Origin: Pseudomonas donghuensis
Lineage (GTDB): Bacteria > Pseudomonadota > Gammaproteobacteria > Pseudomonadales > Pseudomonadaceae
Direction: 5' to 3'
DNA: 35,975 nt
Assembly (NCBI RefSeq): GCF_000259195.1
Contig: NZ_JH650758.1
Coordinates: 298,732 to 334,706, forward strand
This document shows positions 16,724-26,002 of the stretch, in pieces. The first letter of the stretch is position 1. Each line of letters starts with the position of its first letter. The notes under the pieces are model-generated. The model ran no database searches, was not told the origin of the DNA, and saw only the letters and a list, made by a program, of their open reading frames with translations. The position numbers and the translations under genes are program-made.

Positions 16724-17698
16724 TCAGAACAATTTCAGCGGTTCTTCATCCAGCGCGGCGATCTGCTCGCGCAGGGCGAGGATCTGGTCGCCCCAGTAAC
16801 GCTCCTGGCCGAACCAGGGGAAGCTGCGCGGGAACGCCGGATCGTCCCAGCGCCGGGCCAGCCAGGCGCTGTAGTGCAACAGGCGCAGGGCACGCAAAGG
16901 TTCGATCAGGGCCAGTTCGCGCGGGTCGAAATCGTGGAACTCGTTGTAGCCATCCATCAGCTCGGCCAACTGGCCCAGGCGTTCGTGGCGCTCGCCGGCG
17001 AGCATCATCCACAGGTCCTGTACCGCCGGGCCCATGCGGCAGTCATCGAGGTCGACGATGTGAAACACCTCGTCGCGACACATCATGTTCCCCGGGTGGC
17101 AGTCGCCGTGCAGGCGAATGACCTGGTGCGGGGTGCTGGCGTAAATCGCCTCGACCCGCTTGAGCAGATCGCGGGCCACCGACTCGAAGGCCGGCAGCAG
17201 GCTTTTGGGGATGAAGTTGCCTTCGAGCAGGGTATTGAGCGAGGCGTGGCCGAAGTTATCCACGGCCAGTGCTTCGCGATGCTCGAACGGGCGGGTGGCG
17301 CCGACCCCATGCAGACGACCGAGCAGCTGCCCGAGGCGATACAGCTGATCGAGGTTGCCTGGCTCCGGCGCCCGGCCGCCACGGCGCGGGAACAGGGTGA
17401 AGCGAAAGCCGCTGTGTTCGAACAGGGTCTTGCCGTTGTGGATAAGTGGCGCCACCACCGGCACTTCGCACTCGGCCAGTTCAGCGGTAAAGCTGTGTTC
17501 TTCGAGGATCGCCGCGTCGCTCCAGCGGTCCGGGCGGTAGAACTTGGCGATCAGTGGTTCAGCCCCTTCGATGCCCACCTGGTAGACCCGGTTCTCGTAG
17601 CTGTTGAGTGCCAGTACCCGGGCGTCGCTGAGAAAACCGATGCTTTCCACGGCGTCCAGGACCAGATCGGGGGTGAGTGTTTCAAAGGGGTGGGACAT
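16724..17698 (-). CDS. srkA: Stress response kinase A (YihE/SrkA family Ser/Thr kinase)
   Basis: 324 residues from the ATG at 17698, chosen because AGGAG lies six bases upstream and MSHPFETLTPDLVLDAVESIGF is the usual family N-terminus; the frame is open further upstream without support. Kinase features: N-lobe LIAKFYRPDRW lysine, ENRVYQVG glycine-region analogue, catalytic-loop RLHGDCHPGNMM, and metal-binding VDLDDCRMGP. The family counters stress-induced cell death in E. coli and acts in the cytoplasm. Unrelated to its neighbours rarD and phoX as far as can be seen. Confidence 0.92.
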   Translation of the reverse strand: MSHPFETLTPDLVLDAVESIGFLSDARVLALNSYENRVYQVGIEGAEPLIAKFYRPDRWSDAAILEEHSFTAELAECEVPVVAPLIHNGKTLFEHSGFRFTLFPRRGGRAPEPGNLDQLYRLGQLLGRLHGVGATRPFEHREALAVDNFGHASLNTLLEGNFIPKSLLPAFESVARDLLKRVEAIYASTPHQVIRLHGDCHPGNMMCRDEVFHIVDLDDCRMGPAVQDLWMMLAGERHERLGQLAELMDGYNEFHDFDPRELALIEPLRALRLLHYSAWLARRWDDPAFPRSFPWFGQERYWGDQILALREQIAALDEEPLKLF

Positions 17699-17776
17699 GC
17701 TCGCTCCTGCTGTGCGGCAGGTCGCCGCAAGGTACCTGCATGGTATCGCACATCGGCTTCCACGGCGGATCTGTGT

Positions 17777-17818
17777 TGTGGGAGCTGGCCTTGCCAGCGA
17801 TGGGCTGCACAGCAGCCC
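17777..17818. repeat. REP element with two small hairpins
   Basis: TGTGGGAGCTGG-type REP with stems GCTGGC-CTT-GCCAGC (17784-17798) and GGGCTGC-ACA-GCAGCCC (17802-17818). It shares the two-hairpin design of the repeat at 12490-12533 and lies between phoX and srkA. Confidence 0.8.
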
Positions 17819-17828
17819 CGCGCCAGAC

Positions 17829-19730
17829 TCATGCGCCAACGATCCCGCCATCCTCCCTGCTGATCGCCATCACTGACGACCGTGGCTTGCCATTGGGCAG
17901 GTGCTCGGGAAAGGTCGAACCACCGGTTTCCCCCGGGTGCTGGATACCCACGAACAAGGTGCGCTGATCCGGGGCAAAAGCGATACCCGTCACCTCGCAC
18001 GCCACCGGGCCGACCATGAAGCGGCGGATTTCCCCAGTGACCGGGTCGGCGCAAAGCATCTGGTTGTTGCCCATGCCGGCAAAATCGCCGCTGTTGCTGT
18101 AGTCGCCGTCAGTCAGGATCCACAAGCGGCCCTCAGCATCGAAACCCAGGCCATCCGGGCTATTGAACATGTTCTGCGGGGTGATGTTGGCAGAGCCTGC
18201 CTTGGCCTCACCGGCATGCACCGATGGATTACCGGCCACCACAAACAGGTCCCAGTCGAAGTTCATCGCACCATGGTCATCGGCGTTTTCACGCCAGCGC
18301 AGAATCTGCCCATAGAGATTTTTTTCGCGCGGGTTGGGGCCGCCGACCGGCTGGCCTTCTTCTCCGCGTTTGACGTTGTTGGTCAGGGTGCAATACACCT
18401 GGCCGTCCTTGGGGCTGACCACGATCCATTCCGGGCGGTCCATACGCGTGGCCTTGAGATGGCTGGCGGCCAGGCGCGCATGAATCAGTACCTGGGCCTG
18501 GCTGGCAAAACCGTTGGCGGCGTTGAGGCCGTTCTTGCCATGGGTCAGCTCCAGCCACTGGCCCTTGCCGCGCGGATGATTAAGGTTATGGTCGCCATCG
18601 TCGAAGCGCGCCACGTACAAGGTGCCGTGGTCCAGCAGGTTACGGTTGGCGTTGGCATTCTTGTGGTCGATGCGGTCGCGGCTGATGAACTTGTAAATGA
18701 ACTCGCCACGTTCGTCGTCGCCCATGTACACCACGGCGCGGCCATCGCGGGTTTCGGCCAGGGCGGCATTCTCGTGCTTGAAACGGCCCAGGGCGGTGCG
18801 CTTGACCGGAGTCGACTGCGGGTCGAACGGATCGATTTCCACCACCCAGCCATGACGGTTCAGTTCGTTGGGGTTCTTCGCCAGGTCGAAACGTGGGTCG
18901 TGCTGATGCCAGTCGACCTCCTTGCCTGTGACCGAGGCACCGTAGCGCTTTTGGGCGGCATCGAAGGCCTGGGCCGGATCACTGCTGCCGAAGCAGTCGG
19001 TGAAGTTCTCTTCGCAGGTCAGGTAAGTGCCCCACGGCGTTTTGCCATTGGCGCAGTTCTGGAAGGTGCCCAGTGCCTTGCGCCCGCTGTTGTCGGTCGC
19101 GGTTCTAAGCAGGGCATCGCCGGCGGCCGGGCCGCTGATGCTGATTGGCGTGTTGCCATGGATGCGCCGGTTGTAGGGCGAATCCTGGACGAATTGCCAC
19201 TGGCCATCGCGGCGCTGCACTTCGATCACCGACACCCCTTCGGCGGCCTGGGCTTTGTGCACTTCTTCAGCAGAGGCCGGTTTGCCGCCGTGGCTGAACA
19301 GGTATCGGTAGTTGGTGTATTCGTTGTTGATCGACATCAGCGCGCGGTTGGCGTCGCCGGGGAAGGGGAACAGGCTCATGCCGTCATTGTGGTCGCCGAA
19401 CTGCAGTTCCTGGGCCTGGGCGCTGCCGTTGCCGGAAGGATCGAAGGCCGGGGCGCCGGCATGCAGTGGCTGGCCCCAGCTGATCAATACCGAGGCTTTG
19501 TAACCAGGCGGCAAGCTGATGCTGTCGGCGGTGGCGGCGGGGATGCTGGCAAAGCCCAGCAGGCTGCTGTTGCCAGCGCTGACGCTGGCTGCCAGTACGC
19601 TGCGGCTGAGCAAATTGCCGCCGAGAAACAGCGCTGCGCCGCACAGCGCGCCGGCGCCGATGAAGCGGCGGCGGCTGAGGCTGGTCAGCTGTTCGAGGTC
19701 GGTTGGCTGATGTTCTTCTAGTAGGTGCAT
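17829..19730 (-). CDS. phoX: PhoX-family alkaline phosphatase (Tat-exported)
   Basis: 633 residues. The N-terminus carries a twin-arginine signal, SRRRFIG at residues 19-25, followed by the hydrophobic AGALCGAALFLGGNLL, so the folded enzyme is exported by Tat. The body is the PhoX (DUF839) beta-propeller, with the Fe-ligand motif TCEENFTD (Cys239, Glu240, Glu241) and other conserved acidic segments such as FGDHNDGMSLFP, WVVEIDP, YMGDDERGEFIYKF and FNSPDGLGFDAEGRLWILTDGD. The family hydrolyses phosphomonoesters in the periplasm using Fe and Ca. A Pho box lies 43 bases upstream, fitting phosphate-starvation control. The start has AGGAAG upstream of the ATG. Confidence 0.92.
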   Translation of the reverse strand: MHLLEEHQPTDLEQLTSLSRRRFIGAGALCGAALFLGGNLLSRSVLAASVSAGNSSLLGFASIPAATADSISLPPGYKASVLISWGQPLHAGAPAFDPSGNGSAQAQELQFGDHNDGMSLFPFPGDANRALMSINNEYTNYRYLFSHGGKPASAEEVHKAQAAEGVSVIEVQRRDGQWQFVQDSPYNRRIHGNTPISISGPAAGDALLRTATDNSGRKALGTFQNCANGKTPWGTYLTCEENFTDCFGSSDPAQAFDAAQKRYGASVTGKEVDWHQHDPRFDLAKNPNELNRHGWVVEIDPFDPQSTPVKRTALGRFKHENAALAETRDGRAVVYMGDDERGEFIYKFISRDRIDHKNANANRNLLDHGTLYVARFDDGDHNLNHPRGKGQWLELTHGKNGLNAANGFASQAQVLIHARLAASHLKATRMDRPEWIVVSPKDGQVYCTLTNNVKRGEEGQPVGGPNPREKNLYGQILRWRENADDHGAMNFDWDLFVVAGNPSVHAGEAKAGSANITPQNMFNSPDGLGFDAEGRLWILTDGDYSNSGDFAGMGNNQMLCADPVTGEIRRFMVGPVACEVTGIAFAPDQRTLFVGIQHPGETGGSTFPEHLPNGKPRSSVMAISREDGGIVGA

Positions 19731-19773
19731 GACAGGCTTCCTGCGGGTTTGGCAGTCACCTTAGTCAGGGTCC

Positions 19774-19791
19774 ATGACATTTTTGTGGCAG
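19774..19791 (-). promoter_or_regulatory. Pho box upstream of phoX
   Basis: On the minus strand CTGCCACAAAAATGTCAT matches 14 of 18 positions of the E. coli-type Pho box CTGTCATAAATCTGTCA(C/T), with the second repeat matching at 6 of 7. It begins just past the modE stop, 43 bases from the phoX ATG, which is the right distance for PhoB activation. Confidence 0.65.
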
Positions 19792-19793
19792 TT

Positions 19794-20558
19794 TTACAGC
19801 GGCGTTCCAAGAAGCACGTAAGAAGGCTGAAATTGCACCTGCAGGTCACTGCCGACAATGACCTGATGGTCTTGTAGCCAGTGTGCGTCGGCGAAAGCAC
19901 ACAGGGTTTGCCCGCTGGCCAGGAGCAGGCGCACTTCGGTCGGACCCTCGGTGTCTGCAAGCAACGCATCGACCTTGACCGGCAAGCAGTTGTAGCCCTC
20001 GGCTGGCTGTTGATCGAGGCCCAGCAGTTCGAGCCAGCCCGCCTTGATCAGCGCCACTACTGCGGTACCCGGGCTCAGTTCAAGGCGTCCGGTACTGTCG
20101 TGGGTGATCTGGGCATCGATGCGCAGCTCGCCCGCCAGGGTCAGGCTGATGCGGTCATAGCGGCCCTGGGCCTCGATCGAGCTGATACGCCCGTGCAGCT
20201 GGTTGCGCGCGCTGGTGCGCAGCATCAGGCGGCCGAGCAGGTCGAGATCGCTGGCGTCTTCGGCCGCTTCAAGGATCTGCGCCTGCAGGGCCTGCAAGCG
20301 CTGGTACAGGCGCAGCACCCGCTGGCCCTCGGCAGACAGTTTCGCCCCACCGCCGCCGCGCCCACCAACACTGCGTTCCACCAGTGGGCTGGCGGCCAGG
20401 TTGTTGAGTTCGTCGATGGCATCCCAGGCCGCCTTGTAACTCATGCCGGCGCTTTTCGCCGCACGGGTGATCGAGCCTTGTTCGGCAATGTGTTGCAGCA
20501 AGGCAATACGCTGCGGGCGGCGGACGATGTGCTGGGTGAGCAGGGCAGGCAGGGACAT
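19794..20558 (-). CDS. modE: ModE-family molybdate-responsive transcriptional regulator
   Basis: 254 residues. Winged-HTH N-terminal domain (RIALLQHIAEQGSITRAAKSAGMSYKAAWDAIDELNN, then VERSVGGRGGGGAKLSAEGQRVL, the typical ModE wing) followed by two TOBE/Mop-type ligand domains: about 122-185 (SARNQLHGRISSIEAQGRYDRISLTL...) and about 192-252 (PVKVDALLADTEGPTEVRLLL...). The length matches full ModE. It binds molybdate and represses or activates molybdate-uptake genes in other bacteria. No modABC transporter is in the window, so its targets lie elsewhere. It shares its 3' side with phoX but appears functionally separate. Confidence 0.92.
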   Translation of the reverse strand: MSLPALLTQHIVRRPQRIALLQHIAEQGSITRAAKSAGMSYKAAWDAIDELNNLAASPLVERSVGGRGGGGAKLSAEGQRVLRLYQRLQALQAQILEAAEDASDLDLLGRLMLRTSARNQLHGRISSIEAQGRYDRISLTLAGELRIDAQITHDSTGRLELSPGTAVVALIKAGWLELLGLDQQPAEGYNCLPVKVDALLADTEGPTEVRLLLASGQTLCAFADAHWLQDHQVIVGSDLQVQFQPSYVLLGTPL

Positions 20559-20617
20559 AAGTGGTAACGGGCACCAGTGGGGAATCAGCCCGAAAGTGCC
20601 CGCACCCCGCGCTCAAG

Positions 20618-21355
20618 TCAAGCGCTGCCGGGCTTGGCGGTGCGCGCCAGGCAGTAGACATCGACCCGTCGGGCGCCGGCCTTGAGCAACAGGCTGGCCA
20701 ACGCCTGGGCGGTGGCACCAGTGGTCAGTACATCATCCACCAGCGCGACATGACGCCCGGCAATCATCGGGCGGTGGTGCACGGCAAAGGCCTGGCGCAG
20801 GTTGCGTTTGCGTGCCTGGGCCTTGAGACCTTGCTGGGCTGGGGTATCGAGGGTGCGGGTGAGCACCTGTTCGCTGCAGCGAATGCCCAGTTGTTGTGCC
20901 AACCAGTTAGCCAGCATCCCCGCCTGATTGTAGCCGCGCTGACGCAATCGCCGCCTTGACAGCGGTACCGGCAGCAACACAGCCGGGCGCGGTAGCCCTT
21001 CGTCAAAGCGGTGGCTCAACCAGCGCCCGAGCAGTTGCGCGAGCAAGCGGCCCAGCGGCCACTGGCTATTGTGCTTGAAGCGGGTAACCAGCGCATCGAC
21101 CGGGAAGCCGTAGTACCAGGGCGCCTCGACCCGATAGAAGGCCGGCGGGCGCCGGCTGCACTGGCCGCAGACCAGGCCGTGCATGGGCAGCGGCAGGGCA
21201 CAGACCTGGCAATGCTCGCCCAGCCAGGGCAGTTCGCTCTCGCAGGCGATGCACAATGGGTAGGGCTGCTCGGCCGCTTCATTGCAAAGCAAGCAGGTCT
21301 GGTTATTAAGTAGCCAGTTGTAAACCAGTGTTTTGACTTGTGGTTGACAGTGCAT
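20618..21355 (-). CDS. ComF-family phosphoribosyltransferase-like protein
   Basis: 245 residues. The N-terminal zinc-ribbon region has cysteine pairs CLLC (21-24) and CIAC (34-37) and then CQVC and CGQC. The C-terminal PRTase domain carries [15 protein letters not shown] and the PRPP-binding loop [18 protein letters not shown]. coli GntX/YhgH is the same family; ComF proteins are linked to DNA uptake and single-stranded DNA handling. Divergent from bioB. The first 13 codons overlap a BirA-operator candidate and the bioB -35, so the 5' end is under dual constraint. The ATG at 21355 has AAGGA upstream. Confidence 0.9.
   Translation of the reverse strand: MHCQPQVKTLVYNWLLNNQTCLLCNEAAEQPYPLCIACESELPWLGEHCQVCALPLPMHGLVCGQCSRRPPAFYRVEAPWYYGFPVDALVTRFKHNSQWPLGRLLAQLLGRWLSHRFDEGLPRPAVLLPVPLSRRRLRQRGYNQAGMLANWLAQQLGIRCSEQVLTRTLDTPAQQGLKAQARKRNLRQAFAVHHRPMIAGRHVALVDDVLTTGATAQALASLLLKAGARRVDVYCLARTAKPGSA
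21318..21350 (+). promoter_or_regulatory. BirA (bio) operator candidate for bioBFHCD
   Basis: TTGTAAACC (21318-21326), 15-base spacer, GGTTGACAG (21342-21350). The left half is identical to the enterobacterial BirA half-site; the right half differs at two of nine positions from GGTTTACAA. It overlaps the TTGACA -35 of the bioB promoter candidate and lies inside the comF coding region, 96 bases before the bioB ATG. Binding by biotinyl-AMP-loaded BirA would block bioB transcription (established for E. coli, inferred here). Confidence 0.7.
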
Positions 21356-21372
21356 CAGCCTTCCTTAACTAT
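21344..21372 (+). promoter_or_regulatory. bioB promoter candidate
   Basis: Perfect -35 TTGACA at 21344-21349 and a weak -10 AACTAT at 21367-21372 with 17-base spacing. The -35 is embedded in the right half of the BirA site. Confidence 0.5.
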
Positions 21373-21445
21373 GCGAGCTATCCGTGATGCGCTGGCGGGG
21401 TTTTTCTGTGCCGGCGCCTGTACAAGCCTAAACAAGGAATCGCCG

Positions 21446-22504
21446 ATGAGCGCCAGCACAACTGCAACAACACGTCACGACTGGTCCCTGGCCGAGGTCA
21501 AAGCCCTGTTCCAGCAACCGTTCAATGACTTGCTGTTCCAGGCGCAAACCGTGCACCGCGCGCATTTCGACGCCAACCGCGTGCAGGTCTCGACGCTGCT
21601 GTCGATCAAGACCGGCGCCTGCCCGGAAGATTGCAAATATTGTCCGCAGTCCGGCCACTACAACACCGGGCTGGAAAAACAGAAGCTGATGGAAGTGCAG
21701 AAGGTCCTCGAAGAGGCAGCCCGGGCCAAAGCCATCGGCTCGACGCGCTTTTGCATGGGCGCCGCCTGGAAGCATCCGTCGGCCAAGGACATGCCTTACG
21801 TGTTGCAGATGGTCAAAGGGGTCAAGGCCATGGGCCTGGAAACCTGCATGACCCTCGGCAAGCTCGACCTGGAGCAAACCCAGGCGCTGGCCGAGGCCGG
21901 GCTTGACTACTACAACCACAACCTCGACACCTCGCCGGAGTTCTACGGCAGTATCATCACCACCCGCACCTACAGCGATCGCCTGCAGACCCTGGCTTAC
22001 GTGCGCGATGCCGGGATGAAGATCTGCTCGGGCGGCATCCTCGGCATGGGCGAGTCGCTGGACGACCGCGCAGGCTTGCTGATCCAGCTCGCCAACCTGC
22101 CGGAACACCCGGAGTCGGTGCCGATCAACATGCTGGTGAAGGTCGCCGGCACGCCGCTGGAGAACGCCGAAGAAGTCGACCCGTTCGACTTCATCCGCAT
22201 GCTCGCCGTGGCCCGGATTCTTATGCCCAAGTCCCACGTGCGGTTGTCCGCTGGCCGTGAAGCGATGAATGAACAGATGCAGGCCCTGGCCTTCTTCGCC
22301 GGCGCCAACTCGATCTTCTACGGCGAGAAACTGCTGACCACCGCCAACCCGCAAGCCGACAAGGACATGCAGCTGTTCGCGCGCCTGGGTATCCAGCCCG
22401 AAGCCCGTGAAGAACACGCCGACGAAGTCCATCAGGCGGCCATCGAGCAGGCGCTGGTGGAGCAGAAGAGCAGCGAGCTGTTCTACAACGCCGCCTCGGC
22501 CTGA
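21446..22504 (+). CDS. bioB: Biotin synthase
   Basis: 352 residues. Radical-SAM enzyme inserting sulfur into dethiobiotin to make biotin, cytoplasmic. The [4Fe-4S]/SAM motif CPEDCKYC is at residues 59-66; the [13 protein letters not shown] and [10 protein letters not shown] segments (the latter with the 2Fe-2S Arg ligand) are present. The ATG at 21446 has AAGGA seven bases upstream; the frame is open further upstream to 21338, but without a ribosome site and through the promoter. First gene of bioBFHCD; bioF follows after seven bases. Repression by BirA is suggested by the upstream site. Confidence 0.98.
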   Translation: MSASTTATTRHDWSLAEVKALFQQPFNDLLFQAQTVHRAHFDANRVQVSTLLSIKTGACPEDCKYCPQSGHYNTGLEKQKLMEVQKVLEEAARAKAIGSTRFCMGAAWKHPSAKDMPYVLQMVKGVKAMGLETCMTLGKLDLEQTQALAEAGLDYYNHNLDTSPEFYGSIITTRTYSDRLQTLAYVRDAGMKICSGGILGMGESLDDRAGLLIQLANLPEHPESVPINMLVKVAGTPLENAEEVDPFDFIRMLAVARILMPKSHVRLSAGREAMNEQMQALAFFAGANSIFYGEKLLTTANPQADKDMQLFARLGIQPEAREEHADEVHQAAIEQALVEQKSSELFYNAASA

Positions 22505-22511
22505 GGCAGCC

Positions 22512-23684
22512 ATGGCTTTTGATCTTCGCGCGCGGCTGGAGCAACGCCGCGCCGCTGACCTGTACCGTCGGCGCCCGCTGCTGGAAAGCCCGCAGGGCCC
22601 GGAAGTGGTGGTCGATGGCCAGCCGTTGTTGGCGTTTTGCAGCAACGACTACCTGGGCCTGGCCAATCATCCGCAAGTGATCGCAGCCTGGCGCGCCGGT
22701 GCCGAGCGCTGGGGTGTCGGCGGCGGTGCTTCGCACCTGGTGATCGGCCACAGCAGCCCCCATCACGCGGTGGAAGAGGCCTTGGCCGAATTGACCGGGC
22801 GGCCGCGGGCGCTGCTGTTTTCCACCGGCTACATGGCCAACCTGGGTGCATTGACGGCGCTGGTCGGGCAGGGCGACACGGTGCTGCAGGACCGTCTCAA
22901 CCACGCCTCGCTGCTCGATGCCGGCCTGCTCAGCGGTGCGCGTTTCAATCGCTACCTGCACAACGATGCCGAAAGCCTCGCCAACCGCCTGGACAAGGCC
23001 GTCGGCAATACCTTGGTGGTGACCGACGGGGTATTCAGCATGGACGGTGATCTGGCCGATTTGCCTGCCCTGGCTGCGGTGGCCAATGCCCGCGACGCCT
23101 GGCTGATGGTCGACGATGCCCATGGCCTGGGCACCCTGGGGCGCAATGGCGGCGGTATCGTCGAGCATTTCGGCCTGAGCCTCGAGCAGGTGCCGGTGCT
23201 GATTGGCACCCTGGGCAAAGCCTGCGGCACTGCGGGTGCATTTGTCGCCGGCAGCGATGAGCTGATCGAGTGCCTGATCCAGTTCGCCCGGCCCTACATC
23301 TATACCACCAGCCAGCCTCCGGCCCTGGCGTGCGCCACCCTGCGCAGCCTGGAACTGCTGCGCGGCGAGCATTGGCGTCGCGAGCACCTGGCGGCGTTGA
23401 TTCAGCAGTTTCGTAGCGGCGCCGAGCAGATCGGCCTGCAACTGATGGACAGCTTCACGCCGATCCAGCCGATCCTGATCGGCGACAGCACGCGGGCCTT
23501 GCGTCTGTCGCAGATGCTTCGCGAGCGTGGCTTGCTGGTCACCGCGATCCGCCCGCCGACCGTGCCTGCCGGCAGCGCCCGCTTGCGTGTGACCTTGAGC
23601 GCGGCACACAGCCCGGCGCAGGTGCAGCTATTGTTGAATGCATTGGCTGACTGTTATCCGCTGCTGGAGCCTGCTGATGCGTAA
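22512..23684 (+). CDS. bioF: 8-amino-7-oxononanoate synthase
   Basis: 390 residues. PLP-dependent condensation of pimeloyl-ACP (or -CoA) with L-alanine to KAPA. The PLP lysine is in [10 protein letters not shown] at residue 236, the same number as in E. coli Bio[37 protein letters not shown] [12 protein letters not shown] and [12 protein letters not shown] are conserved. The ATG at 22512 follows the bioB stop by seven bases. Its stop overlaps the bioH start by eight bases, consistent with a single operon. Confidence 0.97.
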   Translation: MAFDLRARLEQRRAADLYRRRPLLESPQGPEVVVDGQPLLAFCSNDYLGLANHPQVIAAWRAGAERWGVGGGASHLVIGHSSPHHAVEEALAELTGRPRALLFSTGYMANLGALTALVGQGDTVLQDRLNHASLLDAGLLSGARFNRYLHNDAESLANRLDKAVGNTLVVTDGVFSMDGDLADLPALAAVANARDAWLMVDDAHGLGTLGRNGGGIVEHFGLSLEQVPVLIGTLGKACGTAGAFVAGSDELIECLIQFARPYIYTTSQPPALACATLRSLELLRGEHWRREHLAALIQQFRSGAEQIGLQLMDSFTPIQPILIGDSTRALRLSQMLRERGLLVTAIRPPTVPAGSARLRVTLSAAHSPAQVQLLLNALADCYPLLEPADA

Positions 23685-24408
23685 CCACCTGATCCTGTTG
23701 CCGGGCTGGGGCCTGGGCAGTTCTGCCTTGCAGCCCTTGGTGGCGACCTTGCGGGCCATCGACCCTGGCTTGCGGGTCGAAATCCAGGCCTTGCCCAGCC
23801 TGGTGTCCAGCAACCCCGAGGACTGGCTCGACAAGCTCGATCGGCAGTTGCCGCGCCATGCCTGGCTGGGCGGCTGGTCGCTGGGCGGCATGCTCGCCGC
23901 CGAACTGGCCGCACGGCGCGGCGATGACTGCCATGGGTTGATCACCCTGGGCAGCAACCTCAGTTTTGTCAGCCGCCCGGACTGGCCGCATGGCATGGCG
24001 GTGGATACCTTCCAGACCTTCCTCGAAGGTTGCCGCTATCACACCCAGGTCACCCTCAAACGCTTCGTTTCGTTGTGCAGCCAGGGCGCCGAAGACCCGC
24101 GCAGCCTGGCCCGCCTGCTCAGCGCGGGGATGCCAGCCCCGGCTCCGGAAGTGTTGGTGGCGGGGCTCGAAGTCCTTGGCCAGCTCGATACCCGCGCCGC
24201 GCTGCAGCGCTATGGCGGTCCGCAATTGCACCTGTTTGCCGGGCGTGACGGGCTGGTGCCGGCGGAGGTCGCCGGCGAACTGCTGGAGATACTGCCCGAC
24301 GTGGAAGTCGGGCTGCTGGAAGACAGTGCTCATGGTTTTGTGATGGAAACACCTCATGAGTTGGCGGCAGCAATCAAGGCCTTTGTACATGAGAGTGGCG
24401 ATGACTGA
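23677..24408 (+). CDS. bioH: Pimeloyl-[ACP] methyl ester esterase
   Basis: 243 residues of the alpha/beta-hydrolase fold. BioH removes the methyl group added by BioC once the chain has reached pimeloyl-ACP length. Nucleophile Ser68 lies in GGWSLGG; the Asp is in FAGRDGLVP and the His in EDSAHGF. The ATG at 23677 overlaps bioF by eight bases, and its stop overlaps the bioC ATG by eight bases. The gene is intact, although the partner step, BioC, appears disrupted in this sequence. Confidence 0.95.
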   Translation: MRNHLILLPGWGLGSSALQPLVATLRAIDPGLRVEIQALPSLVSSNPEDWLDKLDRQLPRHAWLGGWSLGGMLAAELAARRGDDCHGLITLGSNLSFVSRPDWPHGMAVDTFQTFLEGCRYHTQVTLKRFVSLCSQGAEDPRSLARLLSAGMPAPAPEVLVAGLEVLGQLDTRAALQRYGGPQLHLFAGRDGLVPAEVAGELLEILPDVEVGLLEDSAHGFVMETPHELAAAIKAFVHESGDD

Positions 24409-25213
24409 TCTTTCCCAGCCGGGCTTGCCCGATAAACGTCAGGTCGCAGCGTCGTTCTCCCGCGCTGCCGCCAGCTACGACAGCGTCGCCGAACTGCAGC
24501 GGGCGGTGGGCGCGGCGCTGCTTGAACAGTTGCCCGCTGCTTTCGAGCCGCAACGCTGGCTGGACCTGGGCAGCGGTACCGGCTAATTCAGCCGCGCCCT
24601 GAACAGCCGTTTTCCCCAAGCCGCCGGTGTGGCTGTGGATATTGCCGAAGGCATGCTCCAGCACGCGCGGGAGCAGGGCGGGGCGCACCACCATGTGGCT
24701 GGCGACGCCGAGCGCTTGCCGCTGCGAGATGCCAGCGTCGAGCTGATCTTCAGCAGCCTGGCGGTGCAATGGTGTGGCGATTTCCGCGCCGTGCTCAGTG
24801 AGGCCCGGCGTGTCCTGCAACCAGGTGGTGTATTGGCTTTTGCCAGCCTTTGCGTCGGCACCCTGCATGAGCTGCGCGAAAGCTGGCAGGCGGTCGATGG
24901 CCTGGTGCACGTCAATCGTTTTCGGCGCCTTGAGGACTATCAACGCCTGTGTGGCGAAAGCGAACTGCAGGTGCTGAGCCTGGCGGCCCGGCCCCATGTG
25001 TTGCACTACCCGGATGTGCGCAGCCTGACTCACGAGCTCAAGGCCCTCGGTGCTCACAACCTCAACCCGGGGCGCCCGGCCGGGCTGACCGGGCGGGCAC
25101 GGATGCAGGGCCTGCTGCAGGCGTATGAGGGCTTCCGTCAGCCCCTGGGACTACCGGCGACCTATCAGGTGGTCTACGGTGTACTGCAAAAGCCGTCGGT
25201 AGAAGGGGAGTGA
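24401..25213 (+). pseudogene. bioC: bioC, malonyl-[ACP] O-methyltransferase, interrupted by an in-frame TAA
   Basis: The ATG at 24401 overlaps bioH and opens a typical BioC N-terminus ([24 protein letters not shown]). After 61 residues the frame meets TAA at 24584-24586, inside SAM-binding motif I: LDLGSGTG, stop, FSRAL. Many BioC and related methyltransferases have an aromatic or His residue here (GTGYFS, GTGHFS), so one substitution in a TAC or TAT codon would explain it. The frame is intact for another 208 residues ([39 protein letters not shown]) up to TGA. A restart at the GTG of 24629 would lack motif I and should be inactive. Either a very recent nonsense mutation or a base-calling error; no other lesion is visible. 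Confidence 0.85.
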
Positions 25214-25214
25214 G

Positions 25215-25895
25215 ATGAACCCGGCCTATTTCATCGCAGGGACCGACACCGACGTTGGCAAGACCACCATCGCCGCCGGCCTGCTGCATGCTGCACGCCT
25301 GGCCGGGTTGAGTACCCTGGGTGCCAAACCTGTGGCGTCTGGTTGCGAGCTCAGCAGCAAAGGCTTGCGTAATGCCGACGCCATGGCGCTGATTGCCGAA
25401 AGCTCGCTCAAGTTGCCCTATGAACAGGTCAATCCGTTCGCTTTCGAACCGGCCATTGCCCCGCACCTGGCTGCACGGGAAGCCGGCGTCGCCTTGAGCG
25501 TGCAGGCCTTGCTGACACCGATGCGCGAGGTGTTGGCCAACGGTGCCGATTTCACCCTGATCGAAGGTGCTGGTGGCTGGCGCGTGCCGCTGTCCGGCCA
25601 GGCCAATCTGTCGGACCTGGCCGTTGCCCTGAAGCTGCCGGTGATTCTGGTGGTCGGTGTGCGCCTGGGCTGCATCAACCATGCCTTGCTCACGGCCGAA
25701 GCCATTGCCCGCGATGGCCTGCAACTGGCTGGCTGGGTCGCCAACATTGTCGAGCCGCGCACCTCGCGGCTGGAAGAAAACCTCGCCAGCCTCGCCGAGC
25801 GTTTACCGGCGCCGTGCCTGGGGCGGGTGCCCAAGCTCAAGCAAGTCAGCGCGCAAGCGGTAGCGGCGTACCTGCAACTGGACCTGCTGGACTGA
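25215..25895 (+). CDS. bioD: Dethiobiotin synthetase
   Basis: 226 residues. ATP-dependent closure of the ureido ring of DAPA to give dethiobiotin. The P-loop is GTDTDVGKTT at residues 9-18; KPVASGCE, LIEGAGGWRVPL and VGVRLGCINHALL are family signatures. It starts one base after the bioC stop with GGGGAG seven bases upstream. Last gene of the operon, with no strong terminator after it. The DAPA-forming bioA is not in the window, as is usual for Pseudomonas. Confidence 0.97.
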   Translation: MNPAYFIAGTDTDVGKTTIAAGLLHAARLAGLSTLGAKPVASGCELSSKGLRNADAMALIAESSLKLPYEQVNPFAFEPAIAPHLAAREAGVALSVQALLTPMREVLANGADFTLIEGAGGWRVPLSGQANLSDLAVALKLPVILVVGVRLGCINHALLTAEAIARDGLQLAGWVANIVEPRTSRLEENLASLAERLPAPCLGRVPKLKQVSAQAVAAYLQLDLLD

Positions 25896-26002
25896 CGCGT
25901 GTCTATCGTGTGGCACTTTGCTATTAGTGTTTTCAACGGGCCTTTTGCCGGCAAGTCTGCTTCAATAGAGGCTGTTCGCTTTCAGCGTCATGGAGTTACG
26001 AC

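Noticed and set aside
24629..25213. Separate methyltransferase gene starting at the GTG of 24629
   Set aside because: Same frame as bioC, no ribosome site, and lacks SAM motif I; better explained as the downstream part of interrupted bioC.
25947..25954. FliA-like -10 (GCCGGCAA) upstream of the rod-like orphan
   Set aside because: Only 6 of 8 matches and no TAAA -35 at the right distance; not enough to claim flagellar sigma control.
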